NCBI RefSeq assembly: GCF_000775915.1
Contig: NZ_BBLT01000004.1
Span: forward strand, 124,001-188,000
Source: Sporocytophaga myxococcoides
Lineage (GTDB): Bacteria; Bacteroidota; Bacteroidia; Cytophagales; Cytophagaceae
Direction: 5' to 3'
DNA length: 64,000 bases
Numbering within the stretch: position 1 is the stretch's first letter; the number at the start of each line of letters is the position of its first letter. The position numbers and the translations under genes were made by a program. The notes beneath the pieces were generated by a model. That model was not told where the DNA came from, searched no databases, and worked only from the letters and a program-made list of their open reading frames with translations. Positions 48,606 through 56,400 of the stretch are shown piece by piece.

Positions 48606-48749
48606 TGTAGGAGAAGGAGTCGAACCTCCAAGAGGCAGTTAGCTATAACTCAGAAAGATTAATAGTGGTCAACCCATTAAGTTACGTTTATCCCGTTATT
48701 CCCCACCCCCGAGACAGGAGGGCATGTCTGCCAGTTTCATCACCCTACA
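48606..48749 (-). ncRNA. tRNA-like RNA, copy 1 (144 nt, long insertion before the T arm)
   Basis: Read on the minus strand. The 5' TGTAGGG pairs with the 3' TCCTACA as a 7-base acceptor. The next segment TGATGAAACTGGCAGACATG has the D-arm sequence of a leucine-type class II tRNA. CCCTC-CTGTCTC-GGGGG then forms an anticodon-like stem and 7-base loop with U33 and triplet GTC, but a pyrimidine at 37. At the 3' end GGAGG-TTCGACT-CCTTC is a canonical T arm. Between these arms lie about 76 bases, far more than any variable loop. The 3' end reads GCA, with no encoded CCA. A normal, functional tRNA is therefore unlikely; it could be a decayed tRNA, an insertion-bearing tRNA or a distinct RNA. Confidence 0.75.
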
Positions 48750-48773
48750 TTGTGTGATCATAAGTATTTTTCA

Positions 48774-48792
48774 GCCATCTCATCCAGATGGC
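48774..48792 (+). other. Hairpin in the spacer between the tRNA-like copies
   Basis: GCCATCT (48774-48780) pairs with AGATGGC (48786-48792) around a 5-base loop. The T-run follows on the plus strand only, so on the RNA strand it is not a good terminator, and the two copies may be made as one transcript. Confidence 0.6.
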
Positions 48793-48803
48793 CTTTTATT
48801 TGC

Positions 48804-48947
48804 TGTAGGAGAAGGAGTCGAACCTCCAAGAGGCAGTTAGCTATAACTCAGAAAGATTAATAGTGGTCAACCCATTAAGTTACGTTTATCCCGTTATTCC
48901 TCACCCCCGAGACAGGAGGGCATGTCTGCCAATTTCATCACCCTACA
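48804..48947 (-). ncRNA. tRNA-like RNA, copy 2 (144 nt)
   Basis: Copy 2 starts 198 bases from copy 1 and differs at only two of 144 positions: one in the D loop (AAATTGGCAG here, AAACTGGCAG in copy 1) and one just after the anticodon-like stem. All stems noted for copy 1 are kept. It is the promoter-proximal copy, with a consensus promoter 27-58 bases upstream. The D loop of this copy is even closer to bacterial leucine tRNAs. Confidence 0.75.
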
Positions 48948-48973
48948 TTCTGTTGTTCATTGAAGAACTGATA

Positions 48974-49005
48974 CAAAAGTAATAGACTCATCTATAATTT
49001 ACAAA
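48974..49005 (-). promoter_or_regulatory. Bacteroidota-type promoter of the tRNA-like locus
   Basis: On the minus strand TTTG (49002-49005), a 20-base spacer and TACTTTTG (48974-48981) match the TTTG / TAnnTTTG consensus exactly. Transcription would start roughly 20 bases before tRNA-like copy 2. Confidence 0.75.
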
Positions 49006-49090
49006 TAATTCATAATTCTTTATAAATATTTACATTTTATTCAATAAATAACTAGTTTTATTAAAAATAAGATAAATTAACTTTTCTAAA

Positions 49091-49555
49091 ATGGACAAAA
49101 ATTCTGAAATTGATAATGTGGATCTCAAAATCCTTTCCTTACTCATGGAAAATGCGGGAATTGCATATACCGATATAGCAAAGGAAATATTTGTATCCCC
49201 TGGTACAGTACATGTTAGAATGAAAAAAATGGAGCAACTGGGAATTGTCAAAGGATCCCATCTTTCTATTGATTATGCACGTCTGGGTTATGATGTAACG
49301 GCATTCCTTGGTATATATCTGGAAAAGAGTTCCTTTTATGATCAGGCAGTAAAAGAATTACTGGAAATACCAGAAGTGGTCAATGTCCACTATACCACAG
49401 GAAATTACAGCATGTTTGTAAAAATAATCTGTAAAGACACCCAACACCTGAGACAGGTCTTGCACGATAAAATTCAAAAAGTATCTGGTATTCAACGTAC
49501 TGAAACAAGTATATCTCTCGAAGAATCTATAAATAGAAATATTAAACTTTTTTGA
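49091..49555 (+). CDS. Lrp/AsnC family transcriptional regulator
   Basis: A 154-residue regulator. An N-terminal winged helix (VDLKILSLLMENAGIAYTDI, VSPGTVHVRMKKMEQLGIV) is followed by an effector-binding RAM domain (GIYLEKS, EVVNVHYTTGNYSMFVKI). It may sense amino acids. The sufB promoter region follows, but there is no evidence that it controls the suf operon. The tRNA-like promoter fires away from it on the opposite strand. Confidence 0.92.
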   Translation: MDKNSEIDNVDLKILSLLMENAGIAYTDIAKEIFVSPGTVHVRMKKMEQLGIVKGSHLSIDYARLGYDVTAFLGIYLEKSSFYDQAVKELLEIPEVVNVHYTTGNYSMFVKIICKDTQHLRQVLHDKIQKVSGIQRTETSISLEESINRNIKLF

Positions 49556-49623
49556 TGCTTGAAAACCAACATATTCCTTACTTCTCCTTAAAAAAAAGGT
49601 TTTTTGAACCTATATTTGGATGT

Positions 49624-49664
49624 TTTGTTCTAAATTTGTAAATTAAATTAGATTTGTTCTAAAT
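49624..49664 (+). promoter_or_regulatory. suf operon promoter within a direct repeat
   Basis: TTTG (49624-49627), a 21-base spacer and TAGATTTG (49649-49656) fit the Bacteroidota promoter. The sequence TTTGTTCTAAAT occurs at 49624-49635 and again at 49653-49664, so both promoter boxes sit at the start of a repeat copy. This suggests an operator, possibly for an iron- or redox-responsive regulator (inference). Confidence 0.6.
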
Positions 49665-49687
49665 AAGCTCCCACAACAAAAAAAGCG

Positions 49688-51133
49688 ATGAGTGAGAATA
49701 TAAAAATTCTGGAAGAAATAACAAGCTCTGAGTACAAATACGGTTTCGAGACTAAAATTGAAGCGGATTCTGCACCTAAAGGGCTGAATGAAGATATTGT
49801 GAAGTTCATTTCAGCAAAGAAAAATGAACCACAGTGGCTTCTGGAATGGAGACTGAAAGCCTACAGACATTGGTTGACACTTACAGAACCTAACTGGCAG
49901 AATGTTAATTACCCTAAAATTAACTATCAGGACATTATATATTACTCTGCTCCTAAGCCTAAAGTAAAATTAAACAGCCTGGACGAGATTGATCCTGAAT
50001 TAAAAGCTACGTTTGACAAACTGGGCATTTCCCTTGATGAGCAAAAGAGACTTTCAGGTGTAGCTGTAGATGCTGTAATGGATAGTGTTTCCGTAGCTAC
50101 AACCTATAAAGGAAAGCTTGCAGAACAGGGAATTATATTCTGCTCTCTAAGCGAAGCTGTTCAGGAGCATCCTGAATTGGTGAAGAAATATCTGGGAACA
50201 GTAGTTCCCATGACAGATAATTATTTTGCTGCTCTTAACTCAGCAGTATTCAGTGACGGATCATTTGTATTTATTCCTAAAGGCGTCAGATGCCCGATGG
50301 AACTATCTACATACTTCCGTATCAATGCTGCAAATACAGGCCAGTTTGAGCGTACATTGATCGTTGCAGAAGATTCAAGTTATGTAAGTTACCTTGAGGG
50401 TTGTACAGCACCGATGAGAGACGAAAATCAGCTTCATGCTGCCGTTGTTGAACTTATAGCAATGGACAATGCTGAAATAAAATACTCTACCGTACAAAAC
50501 TGGTACCCTGGAGACAAAGAAGGTAAAGGGGGGATTTATAACTTCGTTACCAAAAGAGGTATCTGCAGCGGTGTGAATTCAAAAATATCCTGGACACAGG
50601 TTGAAACCGGTTCTTCCATCACATGGAAATATCCAAGCGTAATCCTTAAAGGAGATAACTCTATCGGAGAATTCTACTCTGTAGCTGTAACAAACAACAT
50701 GCAGCAAGCAGATACAGGGACGAAGATGATCCATATTGGAAAAAACACAAAAAGCCGGATTGTATCTAAAGGGATATCTGCCGGAAGAAGTCAGAACAGC
50801 TACAGAGGTCTTGTTGAAGTTATGAAGAGAGCTGAAAATGCAAGAAACTTCTCTCAATGTGATTCCCTTCTTATGGGAGATAAATGTGGAGCGCATACAT
50901 TCCCTTATATAGAAGTAAAAAACAATACGGCTACTGTAGAACACGAAGCGACTACTTCCAAAATCGGAGAAGACCAGATCTTCTATTGCAACCAAAGGGG
51001 AATAGGAACAGAGGCTGCCGTAGCATTGATTGTAAATGGATATTGCAAGGAAGTATTAAATCAGCTTCCTATGGAATTTGCAGTTGAAGCGCAAAAACTT
51101 CTTGCTATCAGTCTTGAAGGAAGTGTCGGTTAA
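49688..51133 (+). CDS. sufB: Fe-S cluster assembly protein SufB
   Basis: A 481-residue scaffold subunit of the SufBCD complex on which Fe-S clusters are built. Seen: the N-terminal [16 protein letters not shown]; the beta-helix core with [34 protein letters not shown]; and the C-terminal [22 protein letters not shown] with the conserved glutamates, followed by [18 protein letters not shown]. It is the first gene of the suf operon. Length is typical. Confidence 0.97.
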   Translation: MSENIKILEEITSSEYKYGFETKIEADSAPKGLNEDIVKFISAKKNEPQWLLEWRLKAYRHWLTLTEPNWQNVNYPKINYQDIIYYSAPKPKVKLNSLDEIDPELKATFDKLGISLDEQKRLSGVAVDAVMDSVSVATTYKGKLAEQGIIFCSLSEAVQEHPELVKKYLGTVVPMTDNYFAALNSAVFSDGSFVFIPKGVRCPMELSTYFRINAANTGQFERTLIVAEDSSYVSYLEGCTAPMRDENQLHAAVVELIAMDNAEIKYSTVQNWYPGDKEGKGGIYNFVTKRGICSGVNSKISWTQVETGSSITWKYPSVILKGDNSIGEFYSVAVTNNMQQADTGTKMIHIGKNTKSRIVSKGISAGRSQNSYRGLVEVMKRAENARNFSQCDSLLMGDKCGAHTFPYIEVKNNTATVEHEATTSKIGEDQIFYCNQRGIGTEAAVALIVNGYCKEVLNQLPMEFAVEAQKLLAISLEGSVG

Positions 51134-51170
51134 CCGATATTAATTAGATATTATCAGCATTAACAATAAT

Positions 51171-51209
51171 GCTCCCGGAGATTCAGCCACTGGCTTTGTT
51201 CCCGGGAGC
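51171..51209 (+). promoter_or_regulatory. Hairpin between sufB and sufC
   Basis: GCTCCCGG (51171-51178) pairs perfectly with CCGGGAGC (51202-51209), and a smaller hairpin sits in the loop. No strong T-run follows, so it may stabilise or partly stop the transcript, giving more SufB than downstream products. Confidence 0.55.
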
Positions 51210-51247
51210 TTTCAACATTTAAATTCAACATTCAACAATAAACTTTT

Positions 51248-52012
51248 ATGTTAAAGATAAAAGACCTTAAAGCTTCCGTAGATGGAAAAGAAATTCTGAA
51301 AGGAATAAACCTGGAAGTAAAGGCTGGCGAGGTCCATGCGATCATGGGACCTAACGGATCAGGAAAAAGTACACTTGCCTCTGTACTTGCAGGTAGAGCA
51401 GATTACGAAGTAACAGGCGGAAGTGTTGAGTTTTTAGGAAAAGATTTATTGGATCTTGCTCCGGAAGAGAGAGCTGGAGAAGGTGTATTCCTTGCATTTC
51501 AGTATCCAGTAGAAATACCTGGAGTTTCTAATACAAACTTTCTGAAAACTGCTGTGAATGAAATTCGCCAGTACCGTAAGCAAGAGCCTCTTGATTCTGT
51601 AACATTTCTTAATATAATGAAGGAAAAAATGAAGCTTGTTGAAATCGATCAGGCTTTATTAAAGAGATCTTTGAATGAAGGATTCTCCGGAGGTGAGAAA
51701 AAAAGAAATGAGATCTTCCAGATGGCAATGCTTGAGCCTAAATTATCAATCCTTGATGAAACGGATTCAGGACTTGATATCGACGCATTGAGAATTGTTG
51801 CTAATGGCGTAAATACTCTGAAGTCAAAAGAAACTGCATCAATAGTAGTTACCCACTACCAAAGACTTCTGGACTACATTGTTCCTGATTTTGTACACGT
51901 GCTATATAACGGACGTATTGTAAAATCAGGCACAAAAGAACTTGCGCTTGAGCTTGAAGAAAAAGGTTACGATTGGATTAAAAACGAAGTAAAGGCAGGA
52001 TCTGCAGTTTAA
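51248..52012 (+). CDS. sufC: SUF system ATPase SufC
   Basis: A 254-residue ABC-type ATPase of the SufBCD scaffold. Seen: Walker A GPNGSGKST, the unusual signature FSGGEKKRNEI typical of SufC, Walker B LSILDETDSGLD, and the switch histidine in VVTHYQRLL. It is soluble, with no membrane partner. It starts 114 bases after sufB and ends three bases before sufD. Confidence 0.97.
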   Translation: MLKIKDLKASVDGKEILKGINLEVKAGEVHAIMGPNGSGKSTLASVLAGRADYEVTGGSVEFLGKDLLDLAPEERAGEGVFLAFQYPVEIPGVSNTNFLKTAVNEIRQYRKQEPLDSVTFLNIMKEKMKLVEIDQALLKRSLNEGFSGGEKKRNEIFQMAMLEPKLSILDETDSGLDIDALRIVANGVNTLKSKETASIVVTHYQRLLDYIVPDFVHVLYNGRIVKSGTKELALELEEKGYDWIKNEVKAGSAV

Positions 52013-52015
52013 ACC

Positions 52016-53284
52016 ATGAATTTAACAACTACAGAAGAACTGGTAAAAACCTTCAACGAAAACTCAAAAAGGCTCTCTCCTGCTCAGTCTGATGTCAGGA
52101 AAGACGCGATCTCTGCGTTTCAGAAGCAAGGTTTTCCGGGAAGAAAACATGAAGAGTGGAAATATACCAATCTCGCCCCTGTACTAGGAAGAGATTATCT
52201 GATTGAGGATACAACCACCCTGAATAAAAAAGATATAGATGGTTTGTTGCTTTCATCAATGGAAGCTAATCATCTTGTTTTTGTTAATGGGAACTATAAT
52301 AAAGAACTGTCATCGGTAAATGCTGATGAGCCAATTATTATCAGTGACCTGAGCCAGTCAGGAGATATCAATGAATATCTTACAGCTTCATCTATCACTC
52401 TAAATGATAGCATTACAGAACTCAACACAGCATTGGCTAATGGTGTTGTGATAACTGTTAAAAAAGGAAAAGTAGTAAACAAGCCAATTATTATTCATTT
52501 TATCGGTGATGGCAGAAAGGGTAATATCTTCTCCAATACAAGAAACATTTTCATTCTTGAAGAAAATGCTCAGGCTATTTTCATCGAAAACTATTCTACA
52601 ATAGGCTCAAACGCTCATTTTTCAAACAACATTACTCAAATTGTTGTAAAGAAAGATGCTTATGCAACCTATTACAAAATACAAAATGATGCCAAGTCTG
52701 ATCATGTTGGTACTACGCAGGTTTACCAGCCTGAGAAAAGCAATTTTGCAGCCACCACAATTACTCTAGACGGAGGCATTATCAGAAACAACCTTAACAT
52801 CCGCCTTTCTTCAGAATATTCTGAGGCATCTCTGGTTGGACTATATATGGTAAAAGGCAATACACACATTGATAACCATACCCTTGTAGATCATGCAAAA
52901 GCCAACTGCTACAGCAATGAGCTATATAAAGGTTTGTTGGATGATAGGTCAACAGGTGTATTTAATGGTAAAATCTATGTAAGACAGGATGCACAAAAAA
53001 CCAATGCATTTCAGTCAAACAAAAATATCCTTCTGAGCAAGGACGCTACCATGAACACAAAACCTCAGCTTGAAATCTTTGCTGATGATGTTAAATGTTC
53101 ACATGGAGCCACAACAGGTATGATGGATGAAGAGCCATTGTTCTATTTGAGATCAAGAGGTATCAGTGAGAAAAAAGCAAAAGCATTGTTAATGCATGCT
53201 TTTGCTGCTGACATCCTTGAATACATCAAACTAGAGCCATTGAAAGAGTTGCTCGACCAGACCATCCTCGACAGATTAAGTTAA
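52016..53284 (+). CDS. sufD: Fe-S cluster assembly protein SufD
   Basis: A 422-residue SufB paralog of the SufBCD complex. Seen: the N-terminal FPGRKHEEWKYTNLAP, the beta-helix with NTHIDNHTLVDHAKANCYSN, and the C-terminal DVKCSHGATTGMMDEEPLFY, RSRGISEKKAKALLMHAFA and EYIKLEPL. It belongs to the same operon, three bases after sufC. Confidence 0.96.
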   Translation: MNLTTTEELVKTFNENSKRLSPAQSDVRKDAISAFQKQGFPGRKHEEWKYTNLAPVLGRDYLIEDTTTLNKKDIDGLLLSSMEANHLVFVNGNYNKELSSVNADEPIIISDLSQSGDINEYLTASSITLNDSITELNTALANGVVITVKKGKVVNKPIIIHFIGDGRKGNIFSNTRNIFILEENAQAIFIENYSTIGSNAHFSNNITQIVVKKDAYATYYKIQNDAKSDHVGTTQVYQPEKSNFAATTITLDGGIIRNNLNIRLSSEYSEASLVGLYMVKGNTHIDNHTLVDHAKANCYSNELYKGLLDDRSTGVFNGKIYVRQDAQKTNAFQSNKNILLSKDATMNTKPQLEIFADDVKCSHGATTGMMDEEPLFYLRSRGISEKKAKALLMHAFAADILEYIKLEPLKELLDQTILDRLS

Positions 53285-53301
53285 GATAAAAGCAAAGTAA
53301 G

Positions 53302-54540
53302 ATGAGTGGAACAAAGATAAAAGGGCTAGACCTTACGACAATTAGAGAAGAATTCCCTGTGCTGGATCAGCAGGTAAACGGGAAACCTCTTGTTTATTTT
53401 GACAACGCAGCTACCACTCAGAAACCCAAGGCAGTTATTGACAGCCTTGTAAGCTACTATTCATCTTACAATGCCAATATTCATCGTGGCATTCACACCC
53501 TTGCAGAAAAAGCTACTGCTGCTTTTGAAAGCACCAGAGAGGCGATCAGAGCTTTTATAAATGCTTCATCTACCGAAGAGATTATCTTTACCAAAGGAAC
53601 TACAGAGTCTATAAACCTTGTAGCTGCAACCTGGGGAAAAGAAAACATCCATAAGGGTGATGAAATCATCGTTTCCGGCCTGGAGCATCACTCCAATATG
53701 GTTCCCTGGCAGATACTTGCAGCTGAGAAAGGCGCTATCGTAAAGATTATTCCGGTTAACGCAAACGGAGAGTTGATACTTTCTGACTTAAATAACCTGA
53801 TTACAGATAAGACCAAAATCATTGCCCTTAATCATGTTTCCAATGCATTAGGCACCATTAATCCAATAGCTGAGGTTATCAAAATAGCACACAGCAAAAA
53901 CGTTAAAGTGCTTATAGACGGGGCTCAGGCAGTTTCTCACCTTGACATCGACGTTCAAAAACTGGATGCTGATTTCTATGCATTCTCCGGACATAAAATG
54001 TACGGTCCTACCGGAATCGGCATACTGTACGGTAAAAAAGCCCTATTGGAAGAAATGCCGCCCTACCAGGGAGGAGGAGAAATGATCAAAGAAGTAACTT
54101 ATGCTTCATGTTCATTCAATGAATTACCATATAAATTTGAAGCTGGCACTCCAAACATTGCAGATGCTATTGCTTTAAAGGCCTCCGTAGATTTCATCAA
54201 TAAATTTGGAAAGCAAGCGATAAGAGAGGTAGAGAATCAGCTTTTAGAATATGCCACTCAAAAACTATCTGCGATTCCTGGTCTTACCATTAAAGGAACT
54301 GCAAAAGAAAAAGTAAGTGTAATCTCTTTTGTGATTGAAGGTATTCACCATCAGGATCTGGGAATTCTGCTTGATCAGGAAGGCATAGCTATAAGAACAG
54401 GTCATCATTGTACTCAACCATTGATGGGTCATTTCGGCATTCCTGGTACAGCAAGGGCATCCTTTGCAGTTTATAATACTTTTGAAGAAATAGACAGACT
54501 GGAAGCTGGAATTAAAAAAGCTGTAAAGATGTTGAAGTAA
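53302..54540 (+). CDS. sufS: Cysteine desulfurase SufS
   Basis: A 412-residue PLP enzyme that removes sulfur from cysteine. Seen: YFDNAATTQKPKAV, IFTKGTTESINLVA, GLEHHSNMVPWQ, the PLP lysine in FSGHKMYGPTGIGILYG (about residue 230), and the persulfide cysteine in RTGHHCTQPLM (about residue 370). The HHCTQ loop is that of group II SufS. It is followed after 13 bases by sufE. Confidence 0.97.
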   Translation: MSGTKIKGLDLTTIREEFPVLDQQVNGKPLVYFDNAATTQKPKAVIDSLVSYYSSYNANIHRGIHTLAEKATAAFESTREAIRAFINASSTEEIIFTKGTTESINLVAATWGKENIHKGDEIIVSGLEHHSNMVPWQILAAEKGAIVKIIPVNANGELILSDLNNLITDKTKIIALNHVSNALGTINPIAEVIKIAHSKNVKVLIDGAQAVSHLDIDVQKLDADFYAFSGHKMYGPTGIGILYGKKALLEEMPPYQGGGEMIKEVTYASCSFNELPYKFEAGTPNIADAIALKASVDFINKFGKQAIREVENQLLEYATQKLSAIPGLTIKGTAKEKVSVISFVIEGIHHQDLGILLDQEGIAIRTGHHCTQPLMGHFGIPGTARASFAVYNTFEEIDRLEAGIKKAVKMLK

Positions 54541-54553
54541 GGGAATTTCAAAA

Positions 54554-55000
54554 ATGAGCGCAGCAGAAAAAACAGTTAAGGAAATACAAAATCAGGTAGT
54601 CGAAGAGTTTTCATTTTTCGATGAGTGGGATGAAAAATATGCCTATCTGATTGAATTGGGTAAAAAACTGGAAATACTAGATCCATCTCATAAAACAGAA
54701 GAAAAGAAAATAAAAGGATGTCAGTCACAGGTATGGTTAAATTCTTACCTGAAAGATGACAAAATTTATTATCAGGCTGATAGCGATGCAGTGATTGTAA
54801 AGGGATTGGTTAGTTTACTTGTAAGAGTCTTTTCAGGCCATCCGCCAGCAGAAGTTGCTCAAGCCGATATTGATTTTATTGATGAAATTGGCTTAAAGCA
54901 ACACCTTTCACCTACAAGATCTAATGGTCTTGTATCTATGCTGAAGCAAATGAAACTGGATGCAGTTGCATTTCAGGCTTTATTACAGTCCAAACAGTAA
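54554..55000 (+). CDS. sufE: Sulfur acceptor protein SufE
   Basis: A 148-residue protein that takes the persulfide from SufS. Seen: FFDEWDEKYAYLIELGK, the acceptor cysteine in IKGCQSQVWL (near residue 56), and ADSDAVIVKGLVSLLVRVFSG. Position directly after sufS supports the call. Confidence 0.95.
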   Translation: MSAAEKTVKEIQNQVVEEFSFFDEWDEKYAYLIELGKKLEILDPSHKTEEKKIKGCQSQVWLNSYLKDDKIYYQADSDAVIVKGLVSLLVRVFSGHPPAEVAQADIDFIDEIGLKQHLSPTRSNGLVSMLKQMKLDAVAFQALLQSKQ

Positions 55001-55016
55001 ATAACTTCTTAAACCA

Positions 55017-55355
55017 ATGAGTTCAGAAGAGACTAAATTAAATCATGACGATGAAGCCTTAAAGGAAAAAGTCCTTGACGCTATCAAAACGATTTATGAT
55101 CCTGAGATTCCTGTTAATATCTATGAATTAGGGTTGATTTATGATATTAATGTTTTTCCGGTAAATAACGTGCATGTTGTTATGACCCTTACATCTCCCT
55201 CCTGCCCCAGCGCTGGTACCATACCAGGAGAAGTTGAGCAAAAGATCAGAGAAATCGAAGGGATCAACGATGTAAGTGTAGAACTGACTTTTGATCCTCC
55301 TTACCATCAGGACATGATGAGTGAGGCTGCCAAACTTGAGTTGGGCTTTTTATAG
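55017..55355 (+). CDS. SUF-associated DUF59/MIP18 protein (SufT-like)
   Basis: A 112-residue MIP18-type domain protein. Seen: IYDPEIPVNIYELGLIYDI, the conserved cysteine in LTSPSCPSAG, and VELTFDPPYHQDMMSEAAK. Such proteins help mature Fe-S proteins and often occur at the end of suf operons; the PaaD subfamily is the alternative but belongs with phenylacetate genes absent here. Confidence 0.92.
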   Translation: MSSEETKLNHDDEALKEKVLDAIKTIYDPEIPVNIYELGLIYDINVFPVNNVHVVMTLTSPSCPSAGTIPGEVEQKIREIEGINDVSVELTFDPPYHQDMMSEAAKLELGFL

Positions 55356-55440
55356 AATTTGTGAGTGAACACTCAAAATGTCAATAGGTTAATAACCAAT
55401 TTTAAAAAATCAAAAATCACTAATCCAATAGTTTAAAGAT

Positions 55441-55857
55441 ATGTATCCAGAAGCACTAGTTGCGCCAATGCGCGCGGATCTAAGCACTGCCGGATTTCAG
55501 GAATTAAAATCACCTGAGCAGGTAGATCAGTTGCTTAAAAATGAGAAAGGCACTGTGTTGCTTGTTGTAAATTCTGTATGCGGTTGCGCTGCAGGAGCAG
55601 CAAGACCAGGAGCGAAACTTGCAGTAAGCAGAAGTAAAGTAAAACCTGACGTATTGGCAACTGTTTTTGCAGGTGTAGATACTGCAGCCGTTCAAAAGGC
55701 AAGGGAATATTTCCTCCCTTATCCTCCTTCATCTCCTTCCATGGCTATTTTCAAGAATGGAGAACTGGTACATTTTGTTGAAAGACATCATATTGAAGGA
55801 AGATCTGCTGAAATGATCGCTGAGCACCTTCAAATGGTATTCGAAGAAATTGCTTAA
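55441..55857 (+). CDS. BrxA/BrxB family bacilliredoxin
   Basis: A 138-residue thioredoxin-fold protein of the YphP/YqiW (bacilliredoxin) family. The active site is CGC at residues 47-49 in NSVCGCAAGAARPGAKLA, and the family ends FVERHHIEGRSAEMIAEHL. Bacilliredoxins remove bacillithiol from protein cysteines, so the organism may make bacillithiol. It follows the suf genes on the same strand after 85 bases and may be cotranscribed with them. The start is the first ATG, with a typical MYPEALV opening. Confidence 0.93.
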   Translation: MYPEALVAPMRADLSTAGFQELKSPEQVDQLLKNEKGTVLLVVNSVCGCAAGAARPGAKLAVSRSKVKPDVLATVFAGVDTAAVQKAREYFLPYPPSSPSMAIFKNGELVHFVERHHIEGRSAEMIAEHLQMVFEEIA

Positions 55858-55866
55858 GTTTTAACT

Positions 55867-55905
55867 AAAAGGTTGCCGGGAACGTATATGTCTCAGCAAC
55901 CTTTT
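55867..55905 (+). terminator. Terminator at the end of the suf operon
   Basis: AAAAGGTTGC (55867-55876) pairs perfectly with GCAACCTTTT (55896-55905) around a 19-base loop, then a T-rich stretch. Confidence 0.83.
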
Positions 55906-55994
55906 ACTTTTATAATTTTTAAAGGCCAGGCTGCCTATTATTTATTGGAATTCAAAGCAAGGTGCTTCCACCCTTTATTCTGACAAATTTTTAA

Positions 55995-56387
55995 ATGATA
56001 AGTATGAATAACACTCCAATTTTTGAAAATAATATCATTTCACTTTCTTATTTAGGAAAAATACTTTTAGTTGATTACAAAAAAAGATCAATAATAGACT
56101 TAAAGGCAGTTCAAAATTCCATTAAAGAAAGAGAAAAACTCGCCAAAAAAGCCCCGCTCCTGGTTATTGCTGATATTTCTAAAATTGAATATATCACTAG
56201 GGATGCCAGAGCATTTTTAGCAGGACCTTCAAACAAAACATTAGCTACTGCCATCGTTTTTCATTCTAAAATACAGGAAGTAATTGGCAAGATTTATATT
56301 AAATTCCATAAGCCTAAAACCCCGGTAAAATTATTTACCAGGATTTCAGATGCTCACGAATGGCTTCAGACTTTTATAAAGTCATAA
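55995..56387 (+). CDS. STAS-like small protein (DUF7793-like), unknown function
   Basis: A 130-residue protein with alternating strands and helices resembling a SpoIIAA/STAS fold. Seen: LLVIADISKIEYITRDARAF, then LATAIVFHSKIQEVIGKIY and a C-terminal KLFTRISDAHEWLQTFI. This pattern is shared by Bacteroidota proteins in the STAS-like DUF7793 group (recall, moderate certainty). The start may be 55995 or the ATG nine bases later. Alone after the suf operon and convergent with the first sulfatase. Confidence 0.7.
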   Translation: MISMNNTPIFENNIISLSYLGKILLVDYKKRSIIDLKAVQNSIKEREKLAKKAPLLVIADISKIEYITRDARAFLAGPSNKTLATAIVFHSKIQEVIGKIYIKFHKPKTPVKLFTRISDAHEWLQTFIKS

Positions 56388-56400
56388 TATATCATTGTGA

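Noticed and set aside
48606-48749. Group I intron within a tRNA
   Set aside because: The anticodon-like stem is complete before the extra bases, and 76 bases is too short for a group I intron.
48606-48749. tmRNA
   Set aside because: Too short, no G3-U70 alanine determinant and no recognisable tag frame.
48606-48947. Ordinary tRNA-Asp(GTC) or tRNA-Leu genes
   Set aside because: The body is leucine-like but the triplet would be Asp, position 37 is a pyrimidine, and the variable region would be about 76 bases. I report a tRNA-like RNA instead.
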